64,000 bases of DNA from Bacillus sp. (in: firmicutes) (GCA_017656295.1 JACDOC010000005.1:1-64000); one strand, 5' to 3'. Shown: positions 8,452 to 17,215, counted from the stretch's first letter. Notes: generated by a model not told the origin, from the letters alone. Numbers and translations: made by a program.

Positions 8452-9147
8452 TTATAGGGTGCCAGACATAGAACCAAATTCTGATTTGTCCTTTTCTAAA
8501 CGCGAAATCCATTCGTCGATTCCTTCTCCGGTACGAACAGAAACTTCATGTATGCGAATACCTGGCCGTACCTCATTCAACGCTTCATAAAAACGATTCC
8601 GTTGAAAACCTACCGCTTCCGCTAAATCAATTTTTGTAATGATCGCTGTATCAGCGCTGTTGACGATGGTTGGATATTTTACCGGTTTGTCCTCTCCCTC
8701 TGTCACCGAAAAAAGAACAACACGTTGATTTTCTCCCAAATCATAACTTGCGGGACAGACGAGGTTCCCAACATTTTCAATAAAAAGAAAATCAATTTTA
8801 TCCAAGTCCCAATCTTGCAACGAACGCTCAATCATTTCCGCTTCTAGATGGCAAACGGTTCCAGTAGTAATTTGGCGTACGTTTGCCCCGCTTTTCCGCA
8901 AGCGATCCGCGTCGTTCTCCGTTGCTAAATCGCCCACTAAAGCGGCTACTTGATACCGTTTGCTTAGTCGGGTAAGCACTTCTGTTAGCAGCGTCGTTTT
9001 TCCCGTTCCGGGGCTGGAAACGAGATTGACGACATAAACACTCGCTTTTCGAAAGCGCTTCCGTAAATCTCTAGCAAGAAGGTCATTTTTCTTCAAAACA
9101 TTCTGGCGAATTTCAACAATTCTTGGATTCAATATTAGTTCTTGCAT
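8452..9147 (-). CDS. hypB: HypB GTPase, nickel insertion
   Basis: HypB is the G3E-family GTPase that with HypA delivers nickel to the large subunit. The P-loop SSPGTGKTT is at about residues 44-52. The metal-linked GTVCHLEAEM segment, the IENVGNLVCPA loop and the SVTEGEDKP and TKIDL guanine motifs are all present. There is no N-terminal CxxCGC or histidine-rich nickel-storage stretch. The ATG at 9147, nine bases after AAGGTG, is preferred over an in-frame GTG at 9159 that lies within the ribosome site. It overlaps the end of hypA by 35 bases. Product, 231 residues. Confidence 0.95.
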   Translation of the reverse strand: MQELILNPRIVEIRQNVLKKNDLLARDLRKRFRKASVYVVNLVSSPGTGKTTLLTEVLTRLSKRYQVAALVGDLATENDADRLRKSGANVRQITTGTVCHLEAEMIERSLQDWDLDKIDFLFIENVGNLVCPASYDLGENQRVVLFSVTEGEDKPVKYPTIVNSADTAIITKIDLAEAVGFQRNRFYEALNEVRPGIRIHEVSVRTGEGIDEWISRLEKDKSEFGSMSGTL

Positions 9148-9496
9148 TTTCTTCTTCACCTTCCAAAGCGTACAATTCCATCTCTCGTCCTGCGAGCACC
9201 TGTCCTGTTTTTGTTCCGCACACTGGACAACGCATAGGAAATGGTTCGGGCAAAACTTGAGCTTCTTGGCAGTCAGGACAGAAAACGGTTATGGGAACAT
9301 CTTCAATGATCAGCTTTGCTCCTTCCAAAGGAGTTCCTTGAACGACTACATCGAAGGAAAATTCTAAAGCTTCTTTTACCACTCCCGACAAAACACCAAG
9401 TTTTAAATACAGCGCTTTAACTCGCTTTAATTCCAAATTTTTACTTGATTCCATGGCTAGTTCAACTAAGCTGTGGGCAATAGATAACTCATGCAT
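9113..9496 (-). CDS. hypA: HypA nickel metallochaperone
   Basis: The product starts MHELSIAHSLVE, where His2 and the N-terminus bind nickel in HypA. The zinc site is complete as CPDC and CPVC (about residues 71-92). The start at 9496 gives the family N-terminus exactly; longer reading frames upstream are not credible. It overlaps the DUF1641 stop by 8 bases and is itself overlapped by hypB, so the three genes are translationally linked. Product, 127 residues. Confidence 0.95.
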   Translation of the reverse strand: MHELSIAHSLVELAMESSKNLELKRVKALYLKLGVLSGVVKEALEFSFDVVVQGTPLEGAKLIIEDVPITVFCPDCQEAQVLPEPFPMRCPVCGTKTGQVLAGREMELYALEGEEENARTNIESKNC

Positions 9497-10016
9497 CGTT
9501 GATCTCCTTCGATAAGTGTCGTGCAAAATGAAGAACAAAATTAAGTGCTGGCTGCACTTCGGGATCACTTAACGCTCTCATCAGACCAATGATTCCCACA
9601 CGTTTCGTTCCCGCTTCCTCCGACTCTTTAGAGGCCTCATGCAATGAACGAAACACTTTTCCAATTGTTTGCACCGAACGTACATCTAAAACATCAGATT
9701 TGAACAGCTCTTGAATTTGTGGAGAGTCGAGGAATTCTTGCATTCGCTGCAACGAGGTTAATGCATGCTCCAAACGCGTAGCATATTCTGAACTAGTTAC
9801 GCTTTGTCGCAACAAAATAACAAGTTCGTTAATCGAATCAGCAAATTCTGGTCCGCGCCGAAGAAAATTTTCCAGCATATCTAGAAGAAACGTTACATTC
9901 TCCAGCTGATCGAGCAGGCGGATTAGTTGCTCAATCGTTCGCGGATCTGAAAGCTTTTCAACCAACAGATGATCCATTGGCGTCTCCATGACTGCTCCAT
10001 TCCCAGCTTCCCCCAT
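9489..10016 (-). CDS. DUF1641 family protein, first gene of the hydrogenase operon
   Basis: The 175-residue helical protein has the DUF1641 look (repeated LLDQLENVTFLLDMLENFLRR-like helices, then a conserved segment RVGIIGLMRALSDPEVQPAL). DUF1641 proteins are often encoded beside redox enzymes such as formate dehydrogenase in Bacillus and NAD(P)H-type oxidoreductases; their function is not known. The ATG at 10016 has AGGAGG seven bases upstream and is clearly better than upstream in-frame starts. It ends in an overlap with hypA. Confidence 0.8.
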   Translation of the reverse strand: MGEAGNGAVMETPMDHLLVEKLSDPRTIEQLIRLLDQLENVTFLLDMLENFLRRGPEFADSINELVILLRQSVTSSEYATRLEHALTSLQRMQEFLDSPQIQELFKSDVLDVRSVQTIGKVFRSLHEASKESEEAGTKRVGIIGLMRALSDPEVQPALNFVLHFARHLSKEINDA

Positions 10017-10153
10017 TCCGATTCCTCCTTCCTGATTTCCATATTTCGTCAACATGGTGTCATATTTCCAGCTTCTAAAATAATAATACAATAATTTAGA
10101 ATTTTTAGAAATATATATTATAAAATTCCTATTTAACTACCAAATTTTTGCAA
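10017..10153 (-). promoter_or_regulatory. Probable promoter region of the hydrogenase operon
   Basis: A TATAAT-like -10 box lies at 10117-10122 on the minus strand, about 100 bases before the DUF1641 start; the -35 box is poor. The surrounding sequence is very A/T-rich. The upstream operon's terminator lies just before it, so the hydrogenase genes need a promoter here. No operator was recognised. Confidence 0.4.
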
Positions 10154-10183
10154 TAAAATAAAAAACGAAAGATTCACTTTCGT
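10154..10183 (-). terminator. Rho-independent terminator after acoC
   Basis: On the minus strand ACGAAAG pairs with CTTTCGT across a 5-base loop and is followed by TTTTTATTTT. It separates the aco operon from the hydrogenase operon. Confidence 0.75.
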
Positions 10184-10307
10184 AGTATCCTTTTCGACAA
10201 TGGGTGATTTTTCGCTCGCATAGCCGGTAGCAAGAGGGAATTTTCTCCTTTCTTTTATACAGAAAACGGGTCATTTTCTTGTCAGAAGACACCGGTTTCT
10301 GATTGAT

Positions 10308-10338
10308 CTCCCTCCTACTATTCACTTAGAGGAGGGAG
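10308..10338. repeat. Inverted repeat CTCCCTCCT/AGGAGGGAG
   Basis: A perfect 9-bp stem with a 13-base loop, extended by GATT/AATC on the outside, lies 15 bases after acoC. It has no T-run on either strand. It may be an mRNA-stabilising 3' hairpin or an operator. Confidence 0.5.
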
Positions 10339-10353
10339 AATAATCAAAAGACG

Positions 10354-11604
10354 TTAAATAAACATTTTATATGGTTTTTCTAAATAATCTTTTATGATTG
10401 ATAGAAACTTACTGGCCGGAGCACCATCAATGACACGGTGGTCAAACGTTAAGCTAAGCGGTAGAAGGCTTCGGCGCTGCACTTCATCTCCAACAAAAAC
10501 AGGGGTATCTGTAATGGATCCAACACCGAGAATTCCTACTTCCGGCGGATTTAGGATTGGCGTGAAAAACTCAACCCCATAAGCCCCAAGACTCGAAATG
10601 GTGAATGTAGAACCCTTCATTTCTTCACTTTGTAGATTTCCTACTTTTGCACGTAAACTTAACTCCTTGATCTTTTTGGAAATTTGCTTAATGGACAGTT
10701 TTTCTGCATGAGAAATGACAGGAACGACAAGACCGTTTTCTAGTGCTACAGCTACCCCAAGGTGAACGGAATCATACGTATAAATGTGGTCGTCTTGATA
10801 CAAGCTGTTCATCTCTTTTTGTGTGAGTAAGGCTAAAATTGTAGCCTTAGCAACAAAATCTGTTATCGTTAGTTTAACGTCTTTTTCATCTATTAGCTCT
10901 GCTCTTGCCTTTTTCTGTACTTTGAGCAGTTCGGTGACATCAGCCCGCATATGAATTGTGAGCTGTGCAGATTGCTGCAGGCTGGTAAACATTCTTGATG
11001 CAATCACTTTTCTCATTCCGTTTATTGGTTTAACCGTAACCTCCGACTGGTTGAGTGGATTTTGTTTTATCTGTTTTTGTTCTACCGGTGCAATATCCTG
11101 TTGCTTATTGATCTGAAGCTCAGCATCTGAATGTTTCTCTTTGATCGCTTTTTGTATATCTGCTCTTGTAATTCTTCCTTTTGGACCCGAACCTTTAATA
11201 CTATTAAGATCAATTCCTGCTTCTTTTGCTAGTTTCCTAGCAGCTGGTGAAACTCTTGGCTTACGACTAATCATTTCCATACGTTTTAAAGTTTCAACGG
11301 AGGCAGCACTCTCTTGATTCACTTGTTGCGTTGTTGTTGTTGATTGATTACGTTCAACTTTTTCATTCTTCTTGGCGATATAGCCAATCGCTTTTCCAAC
11401 CGGAACCGTTTCATCTTGTTGGACGAGGATTTCTAATAGCACACCATCCTCTGGCGCTTCGATTTCTTTCTCGATTTTTTCGGAACTAATAACAACCACG
11501 GAATCTCCTTTTTTAACAGGATCTCCCTTTTTCTTTAACCATTCAACAACCGTACCTTCTTCCATGCTCATTCCCATCTTTGGCATAATAATTTCAACAG
11601 GCAT
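10354..11604 (-). CDS. acoC: Acetoin dehydrogenase E2, dihydrolipoamide acetyltransferase
   Basis: The 416-residue protein has an N-terminal lipoyl domain (about 1-80, carrier lysine in the ISSEKIEKE turn), a linker, a peripheral-subunit-binding domain (about 118-155, RVSPAARKLAKEAGID ... GSGPKGRI), and a catalytic core with the active-site motif FDHRVIDGA near residue 390. It takes the acetyl group from E1 to CoA. It follows acoB with an 88-base gap. The neighbours AcoA/AcoB and the AcoR-controlled promoter identify acetoin as the likely substrate rather than pyruvate. No E3 gene follows, unlike B. subtilis acoABCL. Confidence 0.9.
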   Translation of the reverse strand: MPVEIIMPKMGMSMEEGTVVEWLKKKGDPVKKGDSVVVISSEKIEKEIEAPEDGVLLEILVQQDETVPVGKAIGYIAKKNEKVERNQSTTTTQQVNQESAASVETLKRMEMISRKPRVSPAARKLAKEAGIDLNSIKGSGPKGRITRADIQKAIKEKHSDAELQINKQQDIAPVEQKQIKQNPLNQSEVTVKPINGMRKVIASRMFTSLQQSAQLTIHMRADVTELLKVQKKARAELIDEKDVKLTITDFVAKATILALLTQKEMNSLYQDDHIYTYDSVHLGVAVALENGLVVPVISHAEKLSIKQISKKIKELSLRAKVGNLQSEEMKGSTFTISSLGAYGVEFFTPILNPPEVGILGVGSITDTPVFVGDEVQRRSLLPLSLTFDHRVIDGAPASKFLSIIKDYLEKPYKMFI

Positions 11605-11692
11605 TCTTTTTCACTCCCCTTTGACCGATAAAACGAGCGCGTGTTGCTATGTTACTCATTTTTACTGGCAACCTATCATCCCAAAATGAATG

Positions 11693-12727
11693 TTATACAG
11701 CTACGAATGTTTCATCCCCTATCATTTCTGCCACTGCATAAAGCACTTTTTCTGGTGTTGGCAAGTAGAGATCTTCTAAAACAGGTGTAAACGGAACTGG
11801 ACAGTGTGGAGCAGTAATCAATTTTATAGGGGCATCTAAATAATCAAATCCCTTATCCGCTACCAACGCGGAAATATCGGTTGCTACGCTGCATCTTGGA
11901 TTGGCCTCATCAATCACGATCAGACGTCCTGTTTTTGCGACAGAAGATAAGATAGTATCTTCATCAAGCGGGGACAGACTTCTTGGGTCAATTACTTCTG
12001 TTTCAATTCCTTTTTCCACAAGCATATCAGCGGCCTTTAGGGCGGTGTGGACTTGTTTTCCTATTGCCACAATCGTGAGGTCGTTTCCTTTTCTTTTTAT
12101 GTCTGCTTTACCAATCGGAATAGTATAAAATCCTTCTTCTACTTCCCCCTTCATGTTATAGAGTGTTTTATCCTCGAAAAAGATTACTGGATCATCATCA
12201 AAAATCGAGGAAAGTAGAAGACCTTTCGCATCTGCTGGTGTAGAAGGAACAACAACTTTCAAACCAGGTATATGGGTAAAAAGCGCATAAAGACTTTGCG
12301 AATGTTGAGCAGCTGCACGGAATCCAGCACCATGCATCGTTCGAATGGTTAACGGTACCTTTGCCTTTCCACCGAACATATAGCGAAGTTTTGCTGCTTG
12401 ATTCATGACTTCATCAAGACAACTGCCAATAAAATCATTGAACATTAATTCCGCAATTGGCCGTAGTCCGGTCGCTGCTGCCGTAACAGAAGCACCAATA
12501 TATCCAGCTTCTGCGATCGGTGTATCTAAAACACGATCTCTTCCAAATTCTTGAACAAGCCCTTTCGTAACCCCCATGACGCCTCCCCATGCCTCGTCAT
12601 CCTGTAAATGGTCAACAGCCGCACCACCGGCTACGTCCTCACCTAAGAGAATGACATTTTCATCCTTACGCATAGCTAGCTTCATGGATTCGTTTATTGC
12701 TTGTGAAAAAGAAATTTTTCTTGTCAT
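11693..12727 (-). CDS. acoB: Acetoin dehydrogenase E1 beta subunit
   Basis: The product is a transketolase-fold E1 beta chain: the GEDVAGG element near residue 29, LDTPIAEAGYIGASVTAA, and a C-terminal transketolase domain with VIDPRSLSPLDEDTI. With AcoA and thiamine diphosphate it cleaves acetoin to acetaldehyde and an acetyl unit. The ATG at 12727 has GGAGG at proper spacing, so a longer upstream frame is rejected. It begins 19 bases after acoA. Product, 344 residues. Confidence 0.92.
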   Translation of the reverse strand: MTRKISFSQAINESMKLAMRKDENVILLGEDVAGGAAVDHLQDDEAWGGVMGVTKGLVQEFGRDRVLDTPIAEAGYIGASVTAAATGLRPIAELMFNDFIGSCLDEVMNQAAKLRYMFGGKAKVPLTIRTMHGAGFRAAAQHSQSLYALFTHIPGLKVVVPSTPADAKGLLLSSIFDDDPVIFFEDKTLYNMKGEVEEGFYTIPIGKADIKRKGNDLTIVAIGKQVHTALKAADMLVEKGIETEVIDPRSLSPLDEDTILSSVAKTGRLIVIDEANPRCSVATDISALVADKGFDYLDAPIKLITAPHCPVPFTPVLEDLYLPTPEKVLYAVAEMIGDETFVAV

Positions 12728-12746
12728 ATTCGATACACCTCCAGAC

Positions 12747-13742
12747 TTATTTATAGGAAACATATACATCTTTTAAGAGATCTTCTGGTTGAGGAAACGG
12801 ACTTTGTTCTGCAAATTCAACAGCATTTTTAACGGCTTCTGTTACTTTTCCTTCAATCTCTTCTAATTCCTTTTCTGTTACTAATTGTTGGGAAAGAACA
12901 TAACTACGGAATTTATCTATGGCATCCAATTCTTTTTCATGTTTTTCTTTTTCTTCAGCTTTTTTATATGTTTGAGCGTCACCTTCAAAATGACCGTAAT
13001 TTCGATAGGTCTTACATTCAATTAAGGTCGGACCCTCCCCGTTTCGTGCCCGTAAGATCGCACGCTCAGCCGCTTCATATACGGCGACAACATCTTTTCC
13101 ATCCACGATTTCTCCAGGGATGTTGTAAGCTGCCGCTCTGTCAGCAATATTTTTGCAGCTCGATGCATAAGTAAAAGGAGTCGCTTCAGCATAACCGTTA
13201 TTTTCGGCTACGAAAACGACAGGAAGATTCCAAATCGCCGCTAAGTTGATACCCTCATGAAAAGTGCCGTGATTGTTGGCGCCATCACCGAAAAAGCAAA
13301 CTGCAACCGCTCCTGTTTTTTTCAATTTAGCTGTTAAAGCAGCTCCAACTGCAAGAGGAAATCCACCTCCTACAATACCATTTGCACCAAGCATCCCTTT
13401 TTCAACATCGGCAATATGCATGGATCCCCCTTTTCCTTTGCATAGACCGGTTGCTTTTCCATAAATTTCAGCCATCATTCCATTTAAATCACAGCCCTTG
13501 GCAATGCAGTGACCATGTCCGCGATGGGTACTGGTAATATAGTCTTTTTCATCAAGGTGAGCACAAACACCGACGGCTACCGCTTCTTCGCCTGCATACA
13601 AATGAACAAATCCAGGCAAGACACCTTTGCTGAAAATTTCATGCACTTTGTCTTCGAACTGGCGAATTTCACACATTTTCTCATACATCCACTTTGCTTT
13701 CTCACGGGTGAGACTTTTCAATTCTGATTTCATTACTGTCAT
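12747..13742 (-). CDS. acoA: Acetoin dehydrogenase E1 alpha subunit
   Basis: The 331-residue E1 alpha chain has the thiamine diphosphate motif running from GDGANNHGTFHEG to NNGYAEATPF (about 167-205), and the STHRGHGHCIAKG segment typical of acetoin and related dehydrogenases. AGGAGGT lies seven bases before the ATG. It is the first gene of the operon, downstream of a sigma-54 promoter and of acoR. Confidence 0.92.
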   Translation of the reverse strand: MTVMKSELKSLTREKAKWMYEKMCEIRQFEDKVHEIFSKGVLPGFVHLYAGEEAVAVGVCAHLDEKDYITSTHRGHGHCIAKGCDLNGMMAEIYGKATGLCKGKGGSMHIADVEKGMLGANGIVGGGFPLAVGAALTAKLKKTGAVAVCFFGDGANNHGTFHEGINLAAIWNLPVVFVAENNGYAEATPFTYASSCKNIADRAAAYNIPGEIVDGKDVVAVYEAAERAILRARNGEGPTLIECKTYRNYGHFEGDAQTYKKAEEKEKHEKELDAIDKFRSYVLSQQLVTEKELEEIEGKVTEAVKNAVEFAEQSPFPQPEDLLKDVYVSYK

Positions 13743-13803
13743 TATTTGTACCTCCTATCGTTTTGGTGTTCATGTTGGAAAAAATCCTTTCGCTTCAAAT
13801 TTT

Positions 13804-13820
13804 TGCAAGAATCATGCCAA
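13804..13820 (-). promoter_or_regulatory. Sigma-54 (-24/-12) promoter of acoABC
   Basis: The minus strand reads TTGGCATGATTCTTGCA, with GG and GC dinucleotides at the -24 and -12 positions and correct spacing. It lies about 60 bases before acoA and directly downstream of a gene for a sigma-54 activator, as in known aco operons. Confidence 0.92.
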
Positions 13821-13822
13821 AA

Positions 13823-13838
13823 AATAAAACGCTTACAA
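13823..13838 (-). promoter_or_regulatory. Catabolite-responsive element (CcpA site)
   Basis: TTGTAAGCGTTTTATT on the minus strand matches the cre consensus WTGNAARCGYWWWCAW at 14 of 16 places. It sits between the activator sites and the sigma-54 promoter, where bound CcpA could block AcoR-polymerase contact. B. subtilis aco genes are known to be under CcpA control. Confidence 0.6.
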
Positions 13839-13884
13839 AAAACGTTTTTTTTTGATCATACTTCCTTGCATTTTGCCATGAAAC

Positions 13885-13927
13885 GAGACAATTTGAGACA
13901 TTGTCTCATATCGTCTCAATATGTCTC
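13885..13927. promoter_or_regulatory. Upstream activator array, five GAGAC/GTCTC half-sites
   Basis: Half-sites GAGAC at 13885 and 13895 and GTCTC at 13903, 13913 and 13923 are spaced 10, 8, 10 and 10 bases. The central pair forms a perfect TGAGACA-T-TGTCTCA palindrome. The array is about 65-120 bases upstream of the sigma-54 promoter and overlaps the acoR stop codon, a typical place for AcoR binding. Confidence 0.75.
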
Positions 13928-15770
13928 ATGATAAACCATATTTCTTCAATTTTCGATAAAACGTACTACGTGGAATATTTAATTTGGCAGCGGCAGCTGT
14001 TACGTTTCCTGCAGTTTTTTCAAGCATCTCCATGATGCGATTTTTCTCTATTTGTTCCCGAAAGGACAGTTGCTGAGTATTTTCGTTGCTTTCAATTCTG
14101 TCTCGTTGATTCCAATGTGTAAACATGGATTGAATGATGGAAGCATCCGGAAGGTTATCCTCATATTGGACACGGATTCGTTCCAATACATTAAATAATT
14201 CCCGGATATTCCCCGGCCAATCATGTTTCATAAGAACTTCCATTACATCTTGAGTAAAAGAGATTGGCCAGTCATTTTTTTTACAGTAATATTGGATGAG
14301 GGATGGAAGATCCTCTTTCCTTTGTCTTAAAGGTGGGACATGTATTGGATAGACATAAATTCGGTAAAACAAATCTTCACGAAACTTTCCCAACCTTACA
14401 AGTTCATATAAATTACGGTGTGTAGCGGTAATAATACGGATATCCAGCAAGATCGGTTTTGTTCCGCCAATCGGAACGATTTGTTTTTCCTGCAGCACTC
14501 TCAGCAAAGCAACCTGCATCTCATAAGGAATTTCACCAATTTCGTCAAGGAACAGAGTACCTCCATTCGCCTGTTCAAACTTTCCTTTATGACCTTTGCG
14601 TTTTGCACCGGTAAACGCTCCTTCGGCATATCCAAATAGTTCACTTTCGATTAAATCTTTTGGAATGGCACCGCAGTTAATCGCGATAAAAGGACCATTT
14701 TTTCTCGGACTGTTGAAATGAATCGAACGGGCAATTATTTCCTTCCCAGTGCCAGTTTCACCTGTTATATGAACAGCTACGTCAGTGTTAGCTGCTCTTT
14801 CACAACATTTAATGACATGTTCAAATATCTTGCTTGTTCCTTTTACACCATCAAACTTAAAGATCGTTGAAGCATATTGTCTATTTTTTTCTTTATTTTT
14901 TCGAATATGGAGACGATAACCAATGATATCATGACGAATTTTGGAGTATAGCGGGAATTTAGTTTGGATGAGCCAATCTTGATTGTATAGATCCTTTAAA
15001 TACATATCCTGCCAGTTGGAGAGAGAATTGCGTAAACATTGGTTAATCCAAACAATTTTTTCTTTTTCATCACATAAAACGATAGGTAAATCGGGGTTAT
15101 CTATATTTAAAGCGTGGTTAAATAATTCCAATTCATCCTCTTTTGACTGAATGTGAAATCGTTGTTCAATTGCATATGCTGTCGAAACAACAGCTGCAAG
15201 TACATGTTTATCTAAATCGTCATCGATAGGGTAAGAAACATCAATAATGCCTACAAATTCTCCGTGTTCATTATAGATAGGAGCGGCGGAACAGCCCCAT
15301 GGCTGGGAAGCGACAGAATAATGCTCCATTCCTGAAATGGTAATAGGTTCTTTGATTCGTATAGCTGTGCCGATGGCATTCGTTCCGACTTCATCTTCTG
15401 TCCATTTTACCCCTTCTACAAAATTGATGGATTCAGCCCTCTTTAGTGTTTGCTTATTCCCTTTCGCATACAAAACATAACCATTACGGTCTACAAGTAA
15501 GAATATAAATTTTGATTTCTCATAAACCTTTTGTAATTTTTCTAAAAAGGGTATGGCCAGTTGCAGTAATTTTTGATTTCTTTTTTTTCGTGTCTTGAGT
15601 GAATCTTGATTTAAGATCACCCTACCTTTTCCATCGTATGGATTGACCCCGGATTGGCGGCATAAGTACCAAGACTCCGCGACCCTTTTGTTCATTCGTA
15701 TCGAATTGAGTGCACCTTCCCTAACAAACCGATCCCAAATCTCTCGTTTTAATGGATCAACGACTTTCAT
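13926..15770 (-). CDS. acoR: AcoR, sigma-54-dependent activator of acetoin catabolism
   Basis: The 614-residue protein has an N-terminal sensory half with a GAF-like domain (about 60-215), then a AAA+ domain (about 310-535) with Walker A GETGTGKE, the sigma-54 contact loop GAFTGA, and Walker B TLFLDEIGEI, and a C-terminal Fis-type helix-turn-helix (about 580-614, NVTAAAAKLNIPRSTFYRKL). This is the AcoR architecture. It is encoded upstream of acoA in the same direction, whereas B. subtilis has acoR after acoL. The activator array overlaps its 3' end. Confidence 0.92.
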   Translation of the reverse strand: MKVVDPLKREIWDRFVREGALNSIRMNKRVAESWYLCRQSGVNPYDGKGRVILNQDSLKTRKKRNQKLLQLAIPFLEKLQKVYEKSKFIFLLVDRNGYVLYAKGNKQTLKRAESINFVEGVKWTEDEVGTNAIGTAIRIKEPITISGMEHYSVASQPWGCSAAPIYNEHGEFVGIIDVSYPIDDDLDKHVLAAVVSTAYAIEQRFHIQSKEDELELFNHALNIDNPDLPIVLCDEKEKIVWINQCLRNSLSNWQDMYLKDLYNQDWLIQTKFPLYSKIRHDIIGYRLHIRKNKEKNRQYASTIFKFDGVKGTSKIFEHVIKCCERAANTDVAVHITGETGTGKEIIARSIHFNSPRKNGPFIAINCGAIPKDLIESELFGYAEGAFTGAKRKGHKGKFEQANGGTLFLDEIGEIPYEMQVALLRVLQEKQIVPIGGTKPILLDIRIITATHRNLYELVRLGKFREDLFYRIYVYPIHVPPLRQRKEDLPSLIQYYCKKNDWPISFTQDVMEVLMKHDWPGNIRELFNVLERIRVQYEDNLPDASIIQSMFTHWNQRDRIESNENTQQLSFREQIEKNRIMEMLEKTAGNVTAAAAKLNIPRSTFYRKLKKYGLS

Positions 15771-15996
15771 TTCTCCACCCCCACAAAGAGAGAACTATTC
15801 CCTACTTAAATAAATACTTTTCAAAAAAGAGGATTCCTCTTTATTCAAATCAATTTTAGCGGAAGAATCGGAAAAATATGCTAGCAAGTTATCTTTCATC
15901 ACAAATGACTGTTATATTTACATTTTCACCGTCTTCTCACCAGATAAATATGGTAAAATGAGAGGAAACGGCTCTAGATGGAAAGGAATGAAAAGT

Positions 15997-16644
15997 TTGG
16001 CAAATACACATACGTTTACGAAAGTGGAGGAAGTAGTCCATTCCATCACTCACGGGATTGGAGCATTGCTCAGTATAGTGGGACTTGTGATTTTGGTCGT
16101 ATCGGCATCCATTTATGGAAATGCATGGCATGTTGTGAGTTTTAGTGTGTTTGGCAGTACCATGCTTTTGTTATATTTATCATCTACGCTTGCTCATGGT
16201 CTCCCAGAAGGAAAGGTAAAACGACTTTTTGAGATTTTCGACCATTCCTTTATATATTATTTCATCGCTGGAACCTATACACCTTTTCTTTTTTTAGCGG
16301 TAAAAGGCGCCATCGGTTGGACGTTGTTTGTTATCGTTTGGGGCATGGCTGTTATAGGTACAGTTTTTAAATGTTTTTTTGTCAATCGATATTTATACAC
16401 GTCTACCATTATATATGTCGTTATGGGATGGCTTGTCGTTTTTGCATGGAAACCTCTAATGGCGAGTCTTTCTTCTAAAGGATTGATATTCCTGGTAATA
16501 GGGGGAATCTTCTATACAATTGGGGCAATATTTTACGTATGGAGAGGTTTTACATTTCACCATGCCATCTGGCATCTATTTGTATTAGCAGGTTCGACCG
16601 CTCATTTTTTCGCAGTCTTGTATTTACTTCCGATTTTCAACTAA
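15997..16644 (+). CDS. Hemolysin III / PAQR family membrane protein
   Basis: The product is a seven-helix integral membrane protein of the HlyIII family (B. subtilis YplQ type). It keeps the metal-site residues of the family: HSITHG near the start, SSTLAHG in helix 2, and HHAIWHLFVLAGSTAHF in the last helix. The probable start is the TTG at 15997, nine bases after AAAGGA; the ATG at 15958 gives 13 extra polar residues without a good ribosome site. Its physiological role is not established. A terminator follows. Confidence 0.85.
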   Translation: MANTHTFTKVEEVVHSITHGIGALLSIVGLVILVVSASIYGNAWHVVSFSVFGSTMLLLYLSSTLAHGLPEGKVKRLFEIFDHSFIYYFIAGTYTPFLFLAVKGAIGWTLFVIVWGMAVIGTVFKCFFVNRYLYTSTIIYVVMGWLVVFAWKPLMASLSSKGLIFLVIGGIFYTIGAIFYVWRGFTFHHAIWHLFVLAGSTAHFFAVLYLLPIFN

Positions 16645-16692
16645 GAGGCATTTCTTTCGTTTAACATCAACCCCTATATATAAGTAGATTTC

Positions 16693-16717
16693 CTCCACAA
16701 TCTTGTGGAGTTTTTTT
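16693..16717 (+). terminator. Rho-independent terminator after the hlyIII gene
   Basis: CTCCACAA-TC-TTGTGGAG forms a perfect 8-bp stem followed by seven T. Confidence 0.9.
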
Positions 16718-16820
16718 GTATCTAAAAAAATTAGCTCGTAAGTAATTGAATAACAACATGTATATCTAAAGAATGTGGTGTAAATATTATAACTGTTCCA
16801 AATCAAAAGGAGGTCATTAC

Positions 16821-17000
16821 ATGAACACAGAACGAGCAAAAGAAATTGCTGCCTCTCCAGTTATGGCGAATGTAACCTATAATGGGGTGCCTATCTATAT
16901 TCAACAAGTAGATGAAGAAAGTGGAACAGCCACTATCTACCCCCTTGATGAACCAGATAATAAACAAACAGTATCTGTAAACAGCTTAAAAGAGCATTAA
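16821..17000 (+). CDS. sspH: Small acid-soluble spore protein, H type
   Basis: The 59-residue product starts MNTERAKEIAASPVMANV and contains VTYNGVPIYIQQVDEE, the pattern of the SspH family. These proteins are made in the forespore and packed in the spore core. The ATG at 16821 has AAAGGAGG at proper spacing. It is a single-gene unit with its own terminator. I did not find a convincing forespore sigma-G promoter by eye. Confidence 0.9.
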   Translation: MNTERAKEIAASPVMANVTYNGVPIYIQQVDEESGTATIYPLDEPDNKQTVSVNSLKEH

Positions 17001-17040
17001 TTTGTGATTTATTTCCCCAATACAATCATAATTTTTATGA

Positions 17041-17072
17041 AAACACCACCTCCAAGTGGTGTTTTATTGTTT
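17041..17072 (+). terminator. Rho-independent terminator after sspH
   Basis: AAAACACCAC pairs with GTGGTGTTTT over a 6-base loop, followed by a T-rich tail. Confidence 0.85.
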
Positions 17073-17215
17073 ATTTAGACTAGCCTGATACTATTGTACT
17101 CTTTTGTTCTCAAGAATTTTTTACCAATAATTTAAAAGACAAACATAAATACGTCGATATAGCCAGTCATGTTATAATGGGATTGATGATCAAAATAAAG
17201 AAAGGAGAGACATCC

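Noticed and set aside
10137-10325. 62-codon minus-strand frame upstream of the hydrogenase operon
   Set aside because: It spans the aco terminator and has no ribosome site or recognisable sequence.
15821-15845. AAAGAGG/CCTCTTT hairpin upstream of acoR
   Set aside because: It has terminator form on the minus strand but no gene ends there; an attenuator in the acoR leader cannot be supported from sequence alone.
16740-16820. A sigma-G promoter for sspH
   Set aside because: TGAATA is present but no matching -10 box is found at the right distance.
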